64,000 nucleotides of DNA from an uncultured Frankiales bacterium (lineage in GTDB: Bacteria; Actinomycetota; Actinomycetes; Mycobacteriales; SCTD01). Numbering within the stretch: the first letter of the stretch is position 1; each line of letters starts with the position of its first letter. The stretch covers positions 3,204-67,203 of the forward strand of contig CAMLIA010000002.1 in assembly GCA_946479905.1 (NCBI GenBank). Direction: 5' to 3'. This document shows positions 24,677 to 33,624 of the stretch, piece by piece. A program made the position numbers and the translations under genes. The notes below the pieces were generated by a model that worked only from the letters and a program-made list of their open reading frames with translations, had not been told where the DNA came from and searched no databases.

Positions 24677-25846
24677 ATGAGCCTCGACGCGCTGGACCGC
24701 CGGCGGCTGGCCGAGCTCGGGCGCGAGTGGATGCTGCACGGGCACCTGCAGGACCGCGTCGGGATGGCGCTGGTCCTCGAGGTCGCTGACCGCGAGACGA
24801 TGGAGGACGTCGCCATCGAGGAGTGGATGGCGGCCTCGCCGGTCTACTCGCGACGGATGCAGCAGGCCATGGGCTTCGTCGGCACCGACGTCGAGACCAT
24901 CTTCAAGAACCTCCAGCTCGACATCGGCGCCCCGCACCAGTTCCTCGACTTCCGGTTCCGCCTCGACGGCCCGGAGCACGGCGAGTTCTGGCTGGCGTTC
25001 TGCGGCGCGCTCATGGACGTCGAGCCGATGGGGGAGCAGTTCGTCCACGGCATGTGCCACAAGATCGAGGACCCCACCTTCGACGCGACCGCCGGTGCGA
25101 CCAACCCGCTCGCACAGGTGCGGCCGATCCACCGGCCGCCGCGCGTCCCCGCAGACCGCGCGCCGCACTGCGCCTGGCGGGTCGACGTCGTCCCGACCGG
25201 CGAGAACGTGCACCCCACCGAGCTGGAGGGGGTGGTCTCGCTGTCCGCGGCGGCGCAGCTCCCCCTCCCGTCGTACGACGACAGCGGCCCGGGCTGGGAC
25301 GACTACTCAGGTGCGTTCGACCCCGACTTCTGCCTCGAGGACCTGTCGTTGCGGGGTCTGCGCACCGCCCTCGACGAGTTCGCGCTGCAGAGCCACCTGC
25401 TGCTGCGGTCGCTGCTGCTGGTCGTCGAGCGGCGCTTCGGGCCCGACGTGCGGGCGGCGTGGATGCCGCGGATCGTGCGGGGCTGGTGCGGCCTGACCTC
25501 GCAGCGGATCCGCGACCACTTCGGTCTCGAGGAGACCCTCGAGGGGGCGCTCGCGCTGCTCTCCCTGCACCCGATGCTGCACCCGGTCGCCTACACCGGC
25601 TTCCGCCTCGACGGCGACCGGGTCGTGCTCGGCCCGGTCCTCGACGACGACGGCTGCACCTGGCTCGGCGCTCCTGCCGTGCTGGGACCGGTGCTGCAGG
25701 CCGCCTTCCCCACCGCCCGCGTGTCCGACGACCTGGTGGTCTCGGTGGGTCACGAACCCGCCGAGCTGCCGTCGGAGCTCTTCGTCGCGCAGATCAGCAC
25801 TGGCGCCCGCTTCCGGTTCTCCCAGCGCCGGCCGGTACGGGCATGA
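24677..25846 (+). CDS. First gene of the catabolic block, unknown family
   Basis: A 389-residue soluble protein, no recognised family. Conserved-looking features are EEWMAASPVYSRRMQQAMGF, a Cys/His cluster HGMCHKIEDPTFDATA (about residues 118-133) and RPIHRPPRVPADRAPHCAWRV, which could bind a metal or nucleophile. The C-terminal half is helical (LDEFALQSHLLLRSLLLVVERRFG), as in a sensory or acyl-binding domain. Translated from a leaderless mRNA. As the promoter-proximal gene just ahead of tetR it may be an enzyme or a ligand sensor for the pathway. Confidence 0.65.
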   Translation: MSLDALDRRRLAELGREWMLHGHLQDRVGMALVLEVADRETMEDVAIEEWMAASPVYSRRMQQAMGFVGTDVETIFKNLQLDIGAPHQFLDFRFRLDGPEHGEFWLAFCGALMDVEPMGEQFVHGMCHKIEDPTFDATAGATNPLAQVRPIHRPPRVPADRAPHCAWRVDVVPTGENVHPTELEGVVSLSAAAQLPLPSYDDSGPGWDDYSGAFDPDFCLEDLSLRGLRTALDEFALQSHLLLRSLLLVVERRFGPDVRAAWMPRIVRGWCGLTSQRIRDHFGLEETLEGALALLSLHPMLHPVAYTGFRLDGDRVVLGPVLDDDGCTWLGAPAVLGPVLQAAFPTARVSDDLVVSVGHEPAELPSELFVAQISTGARFRFSQRRPVRA

Positions 25847-25862
25847 GCAAGGAGGCGCAGGG

Positions 25863-26438
25863 ATGACGAGTGCCGCGTTCGAGGTGCCCAGGAGGGCACT
25901 CGGCGGCCGGCGGCCGGAGATGGCCGCCCGGCTGCTCGACGCCGCGGTCGAGGAGGTCGCGGAGACCGGCTTCGAGGGCATGACGGTGCGGCTCGTCGCG
26001 GCTCGTGCCGGGGTCTCGGTCGCCACCGCCTACTCGTACTTCTCGAGCAAGGAGCACCTGCTCACCTCGGAGTTCTGGCGACGGCTCACCGCGCTCGAGG
26101 AGCCCGTCTTCGACAAGAGGGCCAAGCTCCCGCAGCGGCTCGTCGTCGCGATGGAGCCGGTCGCGCTGCTCGTCGCCGACGAGCCGGAGCTCGCGGCCGG
26201 TGTCACCACGTCGATGCTCGCCCACGACGCCGATGTGACCGCTCTCCGGGACCGGATCGGCGGGGTCTTCGCGCACCGCATCGCGCTGGCGCTCGGTGAC
26301 CAGGCGGCCGCCGCGGCAGCTGGGCTGACCATGACCTTCGCCGGGGCGCTGCTGTCGGCTGGCATGGGCAACCTGGAGTACCGCGACATCCCGTCGCTGC
26401 TCGGGGACTTCGCCGCACTGCTGAAGGACGCCCGATGA
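25863..26438 (+). CDS. TetR-family transcriptional regulator
   Basis: A 191-residue repressor: N-terminal helix-turn-helix (ARLLDAAVEEVAETGFEGMTV, then VAARAGVSVATAYSYFSSKEHLL) and a helical ligand-binding C-terminus. It occupies the position of the TetR gene Rv0767c next to the CYP123/CYP51 genes in Mycobacterium tuberculosis. A likely target is the GACA-N2-TGTC palindrome at its own operon promoter (24643-24652) and at the importer (18105-18114). AAGGAG Shine-Dalgarno; the stop overlaps the P450 start (ATGA). Confidence 0.9.
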   Translation: MTSAAFEVPRRALGGRRPEMAARLLDAAVEEVAETGFEGMTVRLVAARAGVSVATAYSYFSSKEHLLTSEFWRRLTALEEPVFDKRAKLPQRLVVAMEPVALLVADEPELAAGVTTSMLAHDADVTALRDRIGGVFAHRIALALGDQAAAAAAGLTMTFAGALLSAGMGNLEYRDIPSLLGDFAALLKDAR

Positions 26439-27622
26439 CCACCCTGCTGCCGGTCTTCGACCCCTACGACTACGGGTTCCACGAGGACCCCTACCCGACG
26501 TATGCCTGGCTGCGTGCCGATGCGCCGCTGTACCGGAACCCCGACCTGGGCTTCTGGGCGCTGTCGCGGCACGCGGACGTGCTGGCGGCCTTCCGCGACG
26601 CTGAGCGGTTCTCGAGCGCCGACGGCGTCTCGCTCGACCCGACCGCGACCGGGCCGCACGCCTCGAAGGTGATGAGCTTCCTCGCGATGGACGACCCGCG
26701 GCACTTCCGGATGCGGTCGCTCGTCACCAAGGGCTTCACGCCCCGGCGGGTGCAGGCGCTGGAGGAGCGGGTCCGGGAGATCACGCGTGAGCACCTGTCC
26801 GAGGCGCTGTCGTCGGACACCTTCGACTTCATCGACGACCTCGCGGGCAAGGTCCCGATGGACGTCGTCTCCGAGCTGCTCGGGGTGCCGGCCGAGGACC
26901 GTGCGGAGCTGCGCCGGCTGGCGGACCTCGTCGTGCACCGCGAGGACGGCGTCCTCGACGTGCCACCTGCCGCGGCGGACGCCTCGCTGCAGCTGATCGT
27001 CTACTACCTGGCGCTCATCGAGGACCGGCGCGGCCGCCGTCGCGACGACCTCACCTCCGCCCTGCTGGACGTGGACATCGACGGCGAGCACCTCACCGAC
27101 GAGGAGCTCTGCGCGTTCCTCTTCCTCATGGTGGTCGCGGGCAACGAGACGACGACCAAGCTGCTCGGCAACGCGTGGTACTGGGCCGACGTGCATCCCT
27201 CCCAGAAGGCGCTGGCCTTCGCCGGCGCGATCCCCGAGTGGGTCGACGAGACGCTGCGCTACGACGCCTCCAGCCAGGTGCTCGCCAGGACCTGCGCCGT
27301 CGACACCTCGATCCACGACCAGGTGATCCCCGCGGGCGATCGCGTCCTGCTGCTGATCGGGTCTGCCAACCGCGACGAGCGCGTCTTCCCGCACGCCGAC
27401 GTCTATGACCTGCACCGTGACACGAGCGAGCTGCTCAGCTTCGGCAACGGGACGCACTTCTGCCTGGGCGCGTCCCTGGCCCGGCTCGAGGCGCGGGTCG
27501 TCCTCGAGGAGCTCGTCGGTCTCGTGTCGGGCTACGAGGTCGACTCAGCGGGCATCGAGCGCGTGCACTCGGTGAACGTGCGCGGCTTCGCGCACCTCCC
27601 GACCACGGTGGTCCGCCGATGA
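26435..27622 (+). CDS. Cytochrome P450, CYP123-like by position
   Basis: A 395-residue soluble bacterial P450. The I-helix oxygen-activation motif is VVAGNETTTK (about residue 233), the K-helix ExxR is ETLRYD, and the heme-thiolate loop is FGNGTHFCLGASLA (Cys about 343). It probably takes electrons from the ferredoxin at 29836. Synteny (TetR, P450, SDR, CYP51, ferredoxin) suggests the CYP123 position (Rv0766c); substrate unknown. It is followed by a 112-nt gap holding a duplicated hairpin. Confidence 0.92.
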   Translation: MTTLLPVFDPYDYGFHEDPYPTYAWLRADAPLYRNPDLGFWALSRHADVLAAFRDAERFSSADGVSLDPTATGPHASKVMSFLAMDDPRHFRMRSLVTKGFTPRRVQALEERVREITREHLSEALSSDTFDFIDDLAGKVPMDVVSELLGVPAEDRAELRRLADLVVHREDGVLDVPPAAADASLQLIVYYLALIEDRRGRRRDDLTSALLDVDIDGEHLTDEELCAFLFLMVVAGNETTTKLLGNAWYWADVHPSQKALAFAGAIPEWVDETLRYDASSQVLARTCAVDTSIHDQVIPAGDRVLLLIGSANRDERVFPHADVYDLHRDTSELLSFGNGTHFCLGASLARLEARVVLEELVGLVSGYEVDSAGIERVHSVNVRGFAHLPTTVVRR

Positions 27623-27627
27623 CCCCG

Positions 27628-27737
27628 TGTGTGCCGCCCCACGCGGCAGGCTCACGTCGGCGAGCGGCACGCATCCGTCGTACCGCCGATGTGTGCCGCC
27701 CCATGAGGGGTTCCTGCGCGGCGGAGCGGCACACATG
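27628..27737 (+). repeat. Tandem 62-bp repeat of an inverted-repeat (hairpin) element
   Basis: Two hairpins 62 bp apart. Copy 1 pairs TGTGTGCCGC (27628-27637) with GCGGCACGCA (27664-27673), with one mismatch. Copy 2 pairs ATGTGTGCCGC (27689-27699) with GCGGCACACAT (27726-27736), a perfect 11 bp. The arms are conserved between copies and the loops differ. The last arm runs into the ATG of the SDR gene (27735) and lies beside its GGAG Shine-Dalgarno, so copy 2 could mask translation. REP-like in form. Confidence 0.75.
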
Positions 27738-28493
27738 ACCCGGCCGACCGTCGTGACGGGGGCGTCGTCCGGCATCGGGGAGGCGACAGCCCGGCTGCTC
27801 GCCACGCAGGGCTACCCGGTCGTGCTGGGGGCCCGGCGGCTGGACCGGTGCACAGCCCTCGCCGCGGCGCTGCGCGCCGAGGGGCACGAGGCGCACGCCT
27901 TCCCCCTGGACGTCGCCGATGCGGCGTCGCGGGACGCCTTCGTGAAGCAGGCCGTCGAGGCCGTCGGTGACATCGACGTGTTCGTGAGCAACGCCGGCCT
28001 CAACCGGCCCGCGTCGGTGCTCGACGCCGACGAGGCGGCGCTGCTCGAGCACCTGCACGTCAACCTCATCGGGGTGCACGCGCTGACGAAGGCGTTCGGC
28101 GCCGGGATGGTCGAGCGGGGGACCGGCGACCTGTGCTTCGTCACCTCCGAGGTGGTGCGGGAGCCCCGGCCGTGGGTGGCGCCCTACGTCACGTCCAAGG
28201 CCGCGGTCGAGGGCCTGGTGAAGGCGCTCATGATGGAGCTCGAGGGCACCGGGGTGCGGGTCAGCTGCATCCGGCCCGGACAGACCATGACCGAGATGGG
28301 CTTCGACTGGGACCCCGAGCGCACCGGCGAGATCCTCACCTCCTGGAAGCGCTGGGGACTCGCGCGCCACCCGCACTTCATGCCACCGAGCGGCATCGCT
28401 GCCGCTGTCGCCGCCTGCGTCGGCGCCCCGCCCGGCGTGAGCTTCGCCTACGTCGACGTCGAGCCCGTCCCACCGCCCCGGGAGAAGCCATGA
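27735..28493 (+). CDS. Short-chain dehydrogenase/reductase (Rv0765c-position)
   Basis: A 252-residue classical SDR: TGASSGIGE cofactor loop (about residues 8-16), NAG at 85-87, and the Ser/Tyr/Lys set (TSEVV, then YVTSK). It oxidises or reduces a hydroxyl/keto pair, presumably on the product of the neighbouring P450s. ATG 27735 is chosen because the SDR fold starts there. The frame is open back to 27627 through the repeats, but that stretch is not SDR-like. Its stop overlaps the CYP51 start (ATGA). Confidence 0.9.
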   Translation: MTRPTVVTGASSGIGEATARLLATQGYPVVLGARRLDRCTALAAALRAEGHEAHAFPLDVADAASRDAFVKQAVEAVGDIDVFVSNAGLNRPASVLDADEAALLEHLHVNLIGVHALTKAFGAGMVERGTGDLCFVTSEVVREPRPWVAPYVTSKAAVEGLVKALMMELEGTGVRVSCIRPGQTMTEMGFDWDPERTGEILTSWKRWGLARHPHFMPPSGIAAAVAACVGAPPGVSFAYVDVEPVPPPREKP

Positions 28494-29839
28494 CCACCAT
28501 CACGAGCCCGCCACGCGTCTCCGGTGGCGAGCACGAGCACGGCCACCTCGAGGAGCTGCGCACCGACCCGATCGGTCTGCTGCGCCGCGTGCACGACGAG
28601 TGCGGCGCCGTCGGCTCCTTCGAGCTCGCCGGCCGCACCGTCGTGCTGCTCGCCGGGGCGGAGGAGAACGAGTGGTACTTCCGCACCCCCGACGAGGTCC
28701 TCGACCAGGCGGCGGCCTACCCGTTCATGAAGCCGATCTTCGGCGAGGGCGTCGTCTTCGACGCCCCACCGGAGCGGCGTGGCGAGATGCTGCGGTCCAC
28801 GGCGCTGCGCGGCCACCAGATGGTGGGCCACGCCGAGGTCATCGCCGCCGAGGTCGAGCGCGCCGTGGCCGACTGGTCCGGGCCGCGCGACATCGACCTG
28901 CTCGACTTCTTCGCCGAGCTCACCATCTACACGTCCAGTGCGTGCCTGGTCGGCAAGAAGTTCCGGGAGCAGCTCGACGGTCGCTTCGCCTCGCTCTACC
29001 ACGACCTCGAGAAGGGCACCGACGCCCTCGCCTACGTCGACCCCTACGCGCCGATCGAGTCGTTCCGCCGTCGCGATGCGGCGCGTGTCGAGATCGTCCA
29101 ACTGGTCGAGGCGATCATGGCCGACCGCGGACCGTTCACCGACGAGGACCGCGACCTGCTCGACGTGCTGATGTCCATCAAGCACGAGGACGGCACCGAC
29201 CGGTTCACCGCCGACGAGATCACCGGCATGTTCATCTCGATGATGTTCGCCGGGCACCACACCACCAGCGGTACGGCGGCGTGGACGCTGATCGAGCTGC
29301 TCCGCAACCCGTCGATCATGGCGCGCGTCGTCTCCGAGATCGACGGGCTGTTCGCCGACGGCGGCACCGTCAGCTTCCAGGCACTGCGCGAGATCCCGGT
29401 GCTGGACGCGTGCATCAAGGAGGCGCTGCGGCTGCACCCGCCGCTGATCCTGCTGCTGCGCGTCGCCAAGGAGGACCTGTCCGTCAATGGGTTCCACATC
29501 GCTGCGGGCGACCTCGTCGCCGCGACCCCGGCGGTCTCCAACCGGCTGTCGGACGTCTTCCCCGACGCCGAGACCTACGACCCGGACCGCTACCTCGACC
29601 CCCGCTTCGAGGACACCAAGAACCCGTGGACGTGGATCCCGTTCGGCGGCGGCAAGCACCGGTGCGTGGGGGCAGCGTTCGCGCAGATGCAGCTCAAGGC
29701 CATCTTCCTCGTGCTGCTGCGGCGCTTCACCTTCGAGATGGCGCAGCCGTCGGATTCCTACCGCGACGACGTGTCCAAGATGGTCATCCAGCTGCAGCAG
29801 CCCTGTGCCGTCCACGTCACGCCCCGGGACGTCCCGTGA
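28490..29839 (+). CDS. cyp51: Sterol 14-alpha-demethylase-type cytochrome P450 (CYP51)
   Basis: 449 residues, strongly resembling mycobacterial CYP51 (Rv0764c) in segments I recognise: PRVSGGEHEHGHLEELRTDP near the start, AYPFMKPIFGEGVVFDAPPE, LLDFFAELTIYTSSACLVGK, DPYAPIESFRRRD, the I-helix ISMMFAGHHTTSGTA, ALRLHPPLILLLRVAK, and the heme loop FGGGKHRCVGAAFAQMQLKA (Cys about 391). CYP51 removes the 14-alpha-methyl of sterols; its role in bacteria without sterol synthesis is unsettled. Redox partner: the ferredoxin overlapping its stop (GTGA at 29836). Confidence 0.95.
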   Translation: MTTITSPPRVSGGEHEHGHLEELRTDPIGLLRRVHDECGAVGSFELAGRTVVLLAGAEENEWYFRTPDEVLDQAAAYPFMKPIFGEGVVFDAPPERRGEMLRSTALRGHQMVGHAEVIAAEVERAVADWSGPRDIDLLDFFAELTIYTSSACLVGKKFREQLDGRFASLYHDLEKGTDALAYVDPYAPIESFRRRDAARVEIVQLVEAIMADRGPFTDEDRDLLDVLMSIKHEDGTDRFTADEITGMFISMMFAGHHTTSGTAAWTLIELLRNPSIMARVVSEIDGLFADGGTVSFQALREIPVLDACIKEALRLHPPLILLLRVAKEDLSVNGFHIAAGDLVAATPAVSNRLSDVFPDAETYDPDRYLDPRFEDTKNPWTWIPFGGGKHRCVGAAFAQMQLKAIFLVLLRRFTFEMAQPSDSYRDDVSKMVIQLQQPCAVHVTPRDVP

Positions 29840-30027
29840 GGATCGCTGTCGACGAGGACCTCTGCCAGGGACACGCCATGTGCGAGGTCGAAGCGCCCGA
29901 CGTCTTCCTCGTGCCCAAGACCGGTGCCGTCACGGTCATCGGGGAGATCACCGCGGCCAACGTCGAGGCCGTCCGCTCCGCCGTACGCCACTGCCCGACG
30001 CAAGCGCTCACCCTGCTGGAGGACTGA
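29836..30027 (+). CDS. 3Fe-4S ferredoxin, CYP51 partner
   Basis: 63 residues. CQGHAMC followed by a late HCP gives the C-x2-H-x2-C...CP pattern, in which histidine replaces the second cysteine of the usual bacterial motif, as in ferredoxins paired with actinobacterial P450s (Rv0763c type). It delivers electrons to the P450s of this block; no ferredoxin reductase is encoded in the window. GTG 29836 overlaps the CYP51 stop. Confidence 0.93.
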   Translation: MRIAVDEDLCQGHAMCEVEAPDVFLVPKTGAVTVIGEITAANVEAVRSAVRHCPTQALTLLED

Positions 30028-30029
30028 CC

Positions 30030-30593
30030 ATGGCAGACCGCTCCGAGATGGAGGCGTTCTGGGAGCGCTGGCTCGAGGCCAACCGGCTGTGCGAGGAGAA
30101 GCGCGACTGGGGCCCGCTGGCCGACTTCTACGCACCCGATGCCACCTACGGCTGGAACTGCGGGCCGAAGGACGACTTCATGGCGGTCGGCCGCGAGGAG
30201 ATCCGCACCATCGCGCTCGGCCTCGAGATGCGCGGCCTCGAGGGGTGGTGCTACCCCTACCAGGTCACGATGATCGACGACCGTCAGGACATGATCATCG
30301 GCTTCTGGAAGCAGGTCTCGTCGGAGACCCGCGCCGACGGGACGGCGTACGTCGTCCCGGGTCTGGGCGCGTCGTGGTTCGGGTACCGCGACGGGCTCAT
30401 CACCTGGCAGCGCGACTTCTACGACCACATGAACGCGGGCGCGTTGTTCCTGGAGATGGCCGGCAACGGCCAGCTGTCGCAGGGCATGACCGAGCGCATC
30501 GAGAACGGCATGAAGGGCATTCGCGAGCCCGGCCACTTCCGGCCGTCGGAGCTCCCGGAGTCGCTGTGGCCCAACGAGGCAGGGAGGCTGTGA
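30030..30593 (+). CDS. SnoaL/NTF2-like protein
   Basis: A 187-residue protein of the NTF2-like (SnoaL/ketosteroid-isomerase-type) fold: FWERWLEANRLCEEKRDWG helix, then LADFYAPDATYGWNCGPKDDF and a run of beta strands (MIIGFWKQVSS, ASWFGYRDGLITWQRDFYDH). It may be a small isomerase or hydratase for steroid-like rings, or a binding protein; catalytic residues cannot be assigned. GGAGG Shine-Dalgarno lies inside the ferredoxin end; the stop abuts the aldehyde dehydrogenase start. Confidence 0.8.
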   Translation: MADRSEMEAFWERWLEANRLCEEKRDWGPLADFYAPDATYGWNCGPKDDFMAVGREEIRTIALGLEMRGLEGWCYPYQVTMIDDRQDMIIGFWKQVSSETRADGTAYVVPGLGASWFGYRDGLITWQRDFYDHMNAGALFLEMAGNGQLSQGMTERIENGMKGIREPGHFRPSELPESLWPNEAGRL

Positions 30594-32050
30594 TGATCGC
30601 CCAGGAGCACCTGCTCATCGACGGGAAGCTGGTGCCCGCCGCCAGCGGTCGGGTGTTCGAGACGCTCAACCCCGCCACCGAGGAGGTCCTGGGTACGGCG
30701 GCAGACGCCGCTGCGGAGGACCTCGACGCGGCGATCGGAGCCGCGAGGACAGCCTTCGACACCGGCACGTGGGCGACGGACCCGGCCTTCCGGGCGACGT
30801 GCATCCGGCAGCTGCGCGACGCCCTCATCGAGGCGGCCGAGGAGCTGCGCGCGACCACCGTGGCCGAGGTGGGGGCGCCTGTCATGCTCACCTACGGGGC
30901 GCACCAGGACGGACCGATCGCGGACCTGGGCTGGGCCGCGGACCTCGCCGAGTCCTATGACTGGATCACAGACCTCGGCGAGAGCGAGGTGATGGGCATC
31001 AAGAGCCGCCGCTACACCCGCCGTCAGCCGGCGGGCGTGGTCGGTGCGATCACGCCGTGGAACTTCCCGCACCAGATCAACCTGGCGAAGCTCGGGCCGG
31101 CGCTGGCCGCCGGCTGCACCGTTGTGCTCAAGGCAGCGCCCGACACGCCCTGGTGCGCCACCGCGCTCGGGCAGCTCATCGCGGAGAAGACCGACATCCC
31201 GCCGGGTGTCGTCAACGTCATCACCTCCAGCGACCACAGCATCGGCGCGATGCTGTCGACCGACCCGCGGGTCGACCTGGTCAGCTTCACCGGCTCGACC
31301 GCGACCGGCCGGGCCGTGATGCGGTCCGCCGCCGACACCCTCAAGAAGGTGTTCCTCGAGCTCGGCGGCAAGTCGGCGTTCATCGCGCTCGACGACGAGA
31401 AGCTCACCGAGGCGATGGGCTTCGCGGGCTTCAGCGGCATCGTGCACGCCGGTCAGGGCTGCGCGCTCACCACCCGCATCCTGCTGCCGCGCAACCGCTT
31501 CGACGAGGGGGTGGAGACGCTGGCCGCCACCCTCGAGGCGCTCGGCGCAGGAGACCCGACCGATCAAGGTACGGTCTGCGGCCCCGTCATCAGCGCCCGG
31601 CAGCGCGACCGGATCGAGGGCTTCCTCACCCGCGCCAAGGACGCCGGCGCGACGTTCGTGACCGGCGGTGGACGCGCCCGCGACAAGGGCTTCTTCCTCG
31701 AGCCGACGCTGGTCGTCGGCGTCGACAACAGCGCCGAGATCGCGCGGGAGGAGGTCTTCGGACCGGTGCTCGTCGCCCTGCCCTACGACGACGAGGACCA
31801 GGCCGTGCAGATCGCCAACGACAGCGACTACGGCCTGTCGGGCGCGGTCTACGGCGCCGACGTCGAGCGGGCGCAGGCGATCGCCGCCCGGCTGCGCACC
31901 GGCACGGTCGGCGTCAACGGCGGCCTCTGGTACGGCGCCGACGTCCCGTTCGGCGGGTTCAAGCAGTCCGGGATCGGCCGCGAGATGGGTGTGGCCGGCT
32001 TCGAGGAGTACACCGAGATCCAGTCCGTCGCCGTCCCCGCAGGGAGCTAG
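30593..32050 (+). CDS. NAD(P)-dependent aldehyde dehydrogenase (AldA/Rv0768-like)
   Basis: A 485-residue ALDH: TPWNFPHQINLAK cofactor region, FTGSTATGR, catalytic general base in FLELGGKS and nucleophilic Cys in HAGQGCAL, with EEVFGPVL and PFGGFKQSGIGREMG at the C-terminus. It would oxidise the aldehyde produced by P450 or dehydrogenase action to an acid ready for CoA activation. Matches the AldA position of the mycobacterial CYP51 neighbourhood, though there it is divergent. ATG 30593 is preferred over GTG 30590. Confidence 0.93.
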   Translation: MIAQEHLLIDGKLVPAASGRVFETLNPATEEVLGTAADAAAEDLDAAIGAARTAFDTGTWATDPAFRATCIRQLRDALIEAAEELRATTVAEVGAPVMLTYGAHQDGPIADLGWAADLAESYDWITDLGESEVMGIKSRRYTRRQPAGVVGAITPWNFPHQINLAKLGPALAAGCTVVLKAAPDTPWCATALGQLIAEKTDIPPGVVNVITSSDHSIGAMLSTDPRVDLVSFTGSTATGRAVMRSAADTLKKVFLELGGKSAFIALDDEKLTEAMGFAGFSGIVHAGQGCALTTRILLPRNRFDEGVETLAATLEALGAGDPTDQGTVCGPVISARQRDRIEGFLTRAKDAGATFVTGGGRARDKGFFLEPTLVVGVDNSAEIAREEVFGPVLVALPYDDEDQAVQIANDSDYGLSGAVYGADVERAQAIAARLRTGTVGVNGGLWYGADVPFGGFKQSGIGREMGVAGFEEYTEIQSVAVPAGS

Positions 32051-32053
32051 CAG

Positions 32054-32800
32054 ATGACCTTCGAAGGCAAGACCGCCATCGTCACCGGATCGGCCCAGGG
32101 GATCGGGGAGGCCTACGCCACCGCCCTCGCCCAGAAGGGCGCGTCGGTCGTCGTCGCCGACCTCAACATCGACCTCGCGACCACGGTCGCGGAGAAGATC
32201 GTCGCCGACGGCGGCACCGCCAAGGCGGTGAAGGTCGACGTCTCCGACGTGGAGTCCACCAAGGCGATGGCGGCGTTCGCCAAGGAGGAGTTCGGCGGCA
32301 TCGACCTGCTCGTCAACAACGCCGCGATCTACGGCGACATGGAGTTCAACACCCTCACGAACGTCGACTGGGACTACTACCGGCGCTTCATGAGCGTGAA
32401 CATGGACGGCGTGCTGCTCTGCACCCGGGCCTGCATCGGCAGCATGCGCAAGCGCGGTGGCGGCGCCATCGTCAACCAGAGCAGCACCGCCGCCTGGCTC
32501 TACGCCGCCTTCTACGGTCTCGCCAAGGTCGGCGTGAACGGGCTCACGCAGCAGCTCGCGCACGAGCTCGGCGGCCAGGGCATCCGTGTCAACGCCATCG
32601 CCCCCGGCCCGATCGACACCGAGGCGACGCGCAAGACCGCCGGCGACATGATCGACCCGATCGTGGCGAGCCTCGCGATCAAGCGGGTCGGCACCCCTGA
32701 CGACCTCGTCGGTGCCTGCCTGTTCCTGCTCTCGGACGAGGCTCGCTGGATCACCGGGCAGATCCTCAACGTCGACGGCGGCCAGGTGTTCAGGAGTTGA
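32054..32800 (+). CDS. Short-chain dehydrogenase/reductase (Rv0769-like)
   Basis: A 248-residue classical SDR: TGSAQGIGEAYA, NNAAIYG, Ser in NQSSTAAW, YGLAK catalytic pair and the C-terminal ARWITGQILNVDGG. Probably oxidises a hydroxyacyl or hydroxysteroid intermediate. Located 3 nt after the aldehyde dehydrogenase and sharing TTGA with the next gene. Confidence 0.92.
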   Translation: MTFEGKTAIVTGSAQGIGEAYATALAQKGASVVVADLNIDLATTVAEKIVADGGTAKAVKVDVSDVESTKAMAAFAKEEFGGIDLLVNNAAIYGDMEFNTLTNVDWDYYRRFMSVNMDGVLLCTRACIGSMRKRGGGAIVNQSSTAAWLYAAFYGLAKVGVNGLTQQLAHELGGQGIRVNAIAPGPIDTEATRKTAGDMIDPIVASLAIKRVGTPDDLVGACLFLLSDEARWITGQILNVDGGQVFRS

Positions 32801-33624
32801 TCGGCTTCGTCGGACTCGGCAACATCGGCGGCGCGATGGCCATCCGGCTGCCGCACGACCAGCTCCTCGTGCACGACATCCGCGAGGACGCCGCGGCGCC
32901 GTACGTCGAGAAGGGCGCGCGCTTCGGGTCCCTGAAGGACCTCGCCGTCGAGTGCGACGTCATCTCGATCGTCGTCCTCACCGACGCCCAGGTGCGCGAC
33001 GTGGTCGGCCAGCTGCTCGAGCACGCCACCGACGGCACCGTCATCGCCATCCACTCGACGATCGATACGCACACCGCACCCGAGCTCGCCGCGCAGGCAG
33101 GGCAGGCGCACGTCCTCGACGCGCCCGTCTCGGGAGGCGCGATCGGTGCCGCCGAGGGACGGCTGGCGGTGATGGTCGGCGGCGAGCGATCGGCGTACGA
33201 GACGGCGAAGCCGGTCTTCTCGCACTGGGCGGAGCTGGTGCTGCACGTCGGGCCCGCGGGGGCGGGGACGCAGTGCAAGCTGGCCCGCAACCTGCTGACC
33301 TTCGCCGGCTTCGCCGCTGCGGCTGAGGCGAACCGGCTCGCCGAGGCGGCAGGGATCGACCTGCGCAAGCTTGCCGCCGTCGTCCGGCAGAGCGACGGCA
33401 TCACCGGGGGACCGTCGGCCATCATGATCCGGCAGTCGACGCAGCCGCTGCCCGCCGACGACGGGCTGCGCCCCATCTTCGAGCACACCCGCTCGCTCGC
33501 CGAGAAGGACCTCGGCCTCGCCCTCGCCATGGGCGGCGAGCTCGGCGTCGACCTGCCCTTCGCCCGTCTTGCCCTGCAGACCCTGGCCGCCGGCCTCGGC
33601 GTCCCCCACGAGGAGAGCGAATGA
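32797..33624 (+). CDS. 3-hydroxyisobutyrate-dehydrogenase-family protein (Rv0770-like)
   Basis: A 275-residue beta-hydroxyacid dehydrogenase: IGFVGLGNIGGAMA nucleotide motif at the extreme N-terminus, DAPVSGGAIGA substrate loop, and the GPAGAGTQCKLARNLL helix with the catalytic lysine (KLARN). The TTG start (32797) overlaps the SDR stop; it gives a Rossmann strand starting at residue 2, as normal in the family. Acts on an unknown hydroxyacid. Confidence 0.88.
   Translation: MIGFVGLGNIGGAMAIRLPHDQLLVHDIREDAAAPYVEKGARFGSLKDLAVECDVISIVVLTDAQVRDVVGQLLEHATDGTVIAIHSTIDTHTAPELAAQAGQAHVLDAPVSGGAIGAAEGRLAVMVGGERSAYETAKPVFSHWAELVLHVGPAGAGTQCKLARNLLTFAGFAAAAEANRLAEAAGIDLRKLAAVVRQSDGITGGPSAIMIRQSTQPLPADDGLRPIFEHTRSLAEKDLGLALAMGGELGVDLPFARLALQTLAAGLGVPHEESE

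Noticed and set aside
27627..27734. In-frame N-terminal extension of the SDR gene through the hairpin repeats
   Set aside because: The 36 extra residues are Cys/Arg/His-rich and unlike an SDR; the Rossmann strand starts right after ATG 27735.
27628..27737. CRISPR-like or IS-end repeat
   Set aside because: Only two units, no spacers of constant length between identical repeats, no cas genes or transposase nearby.
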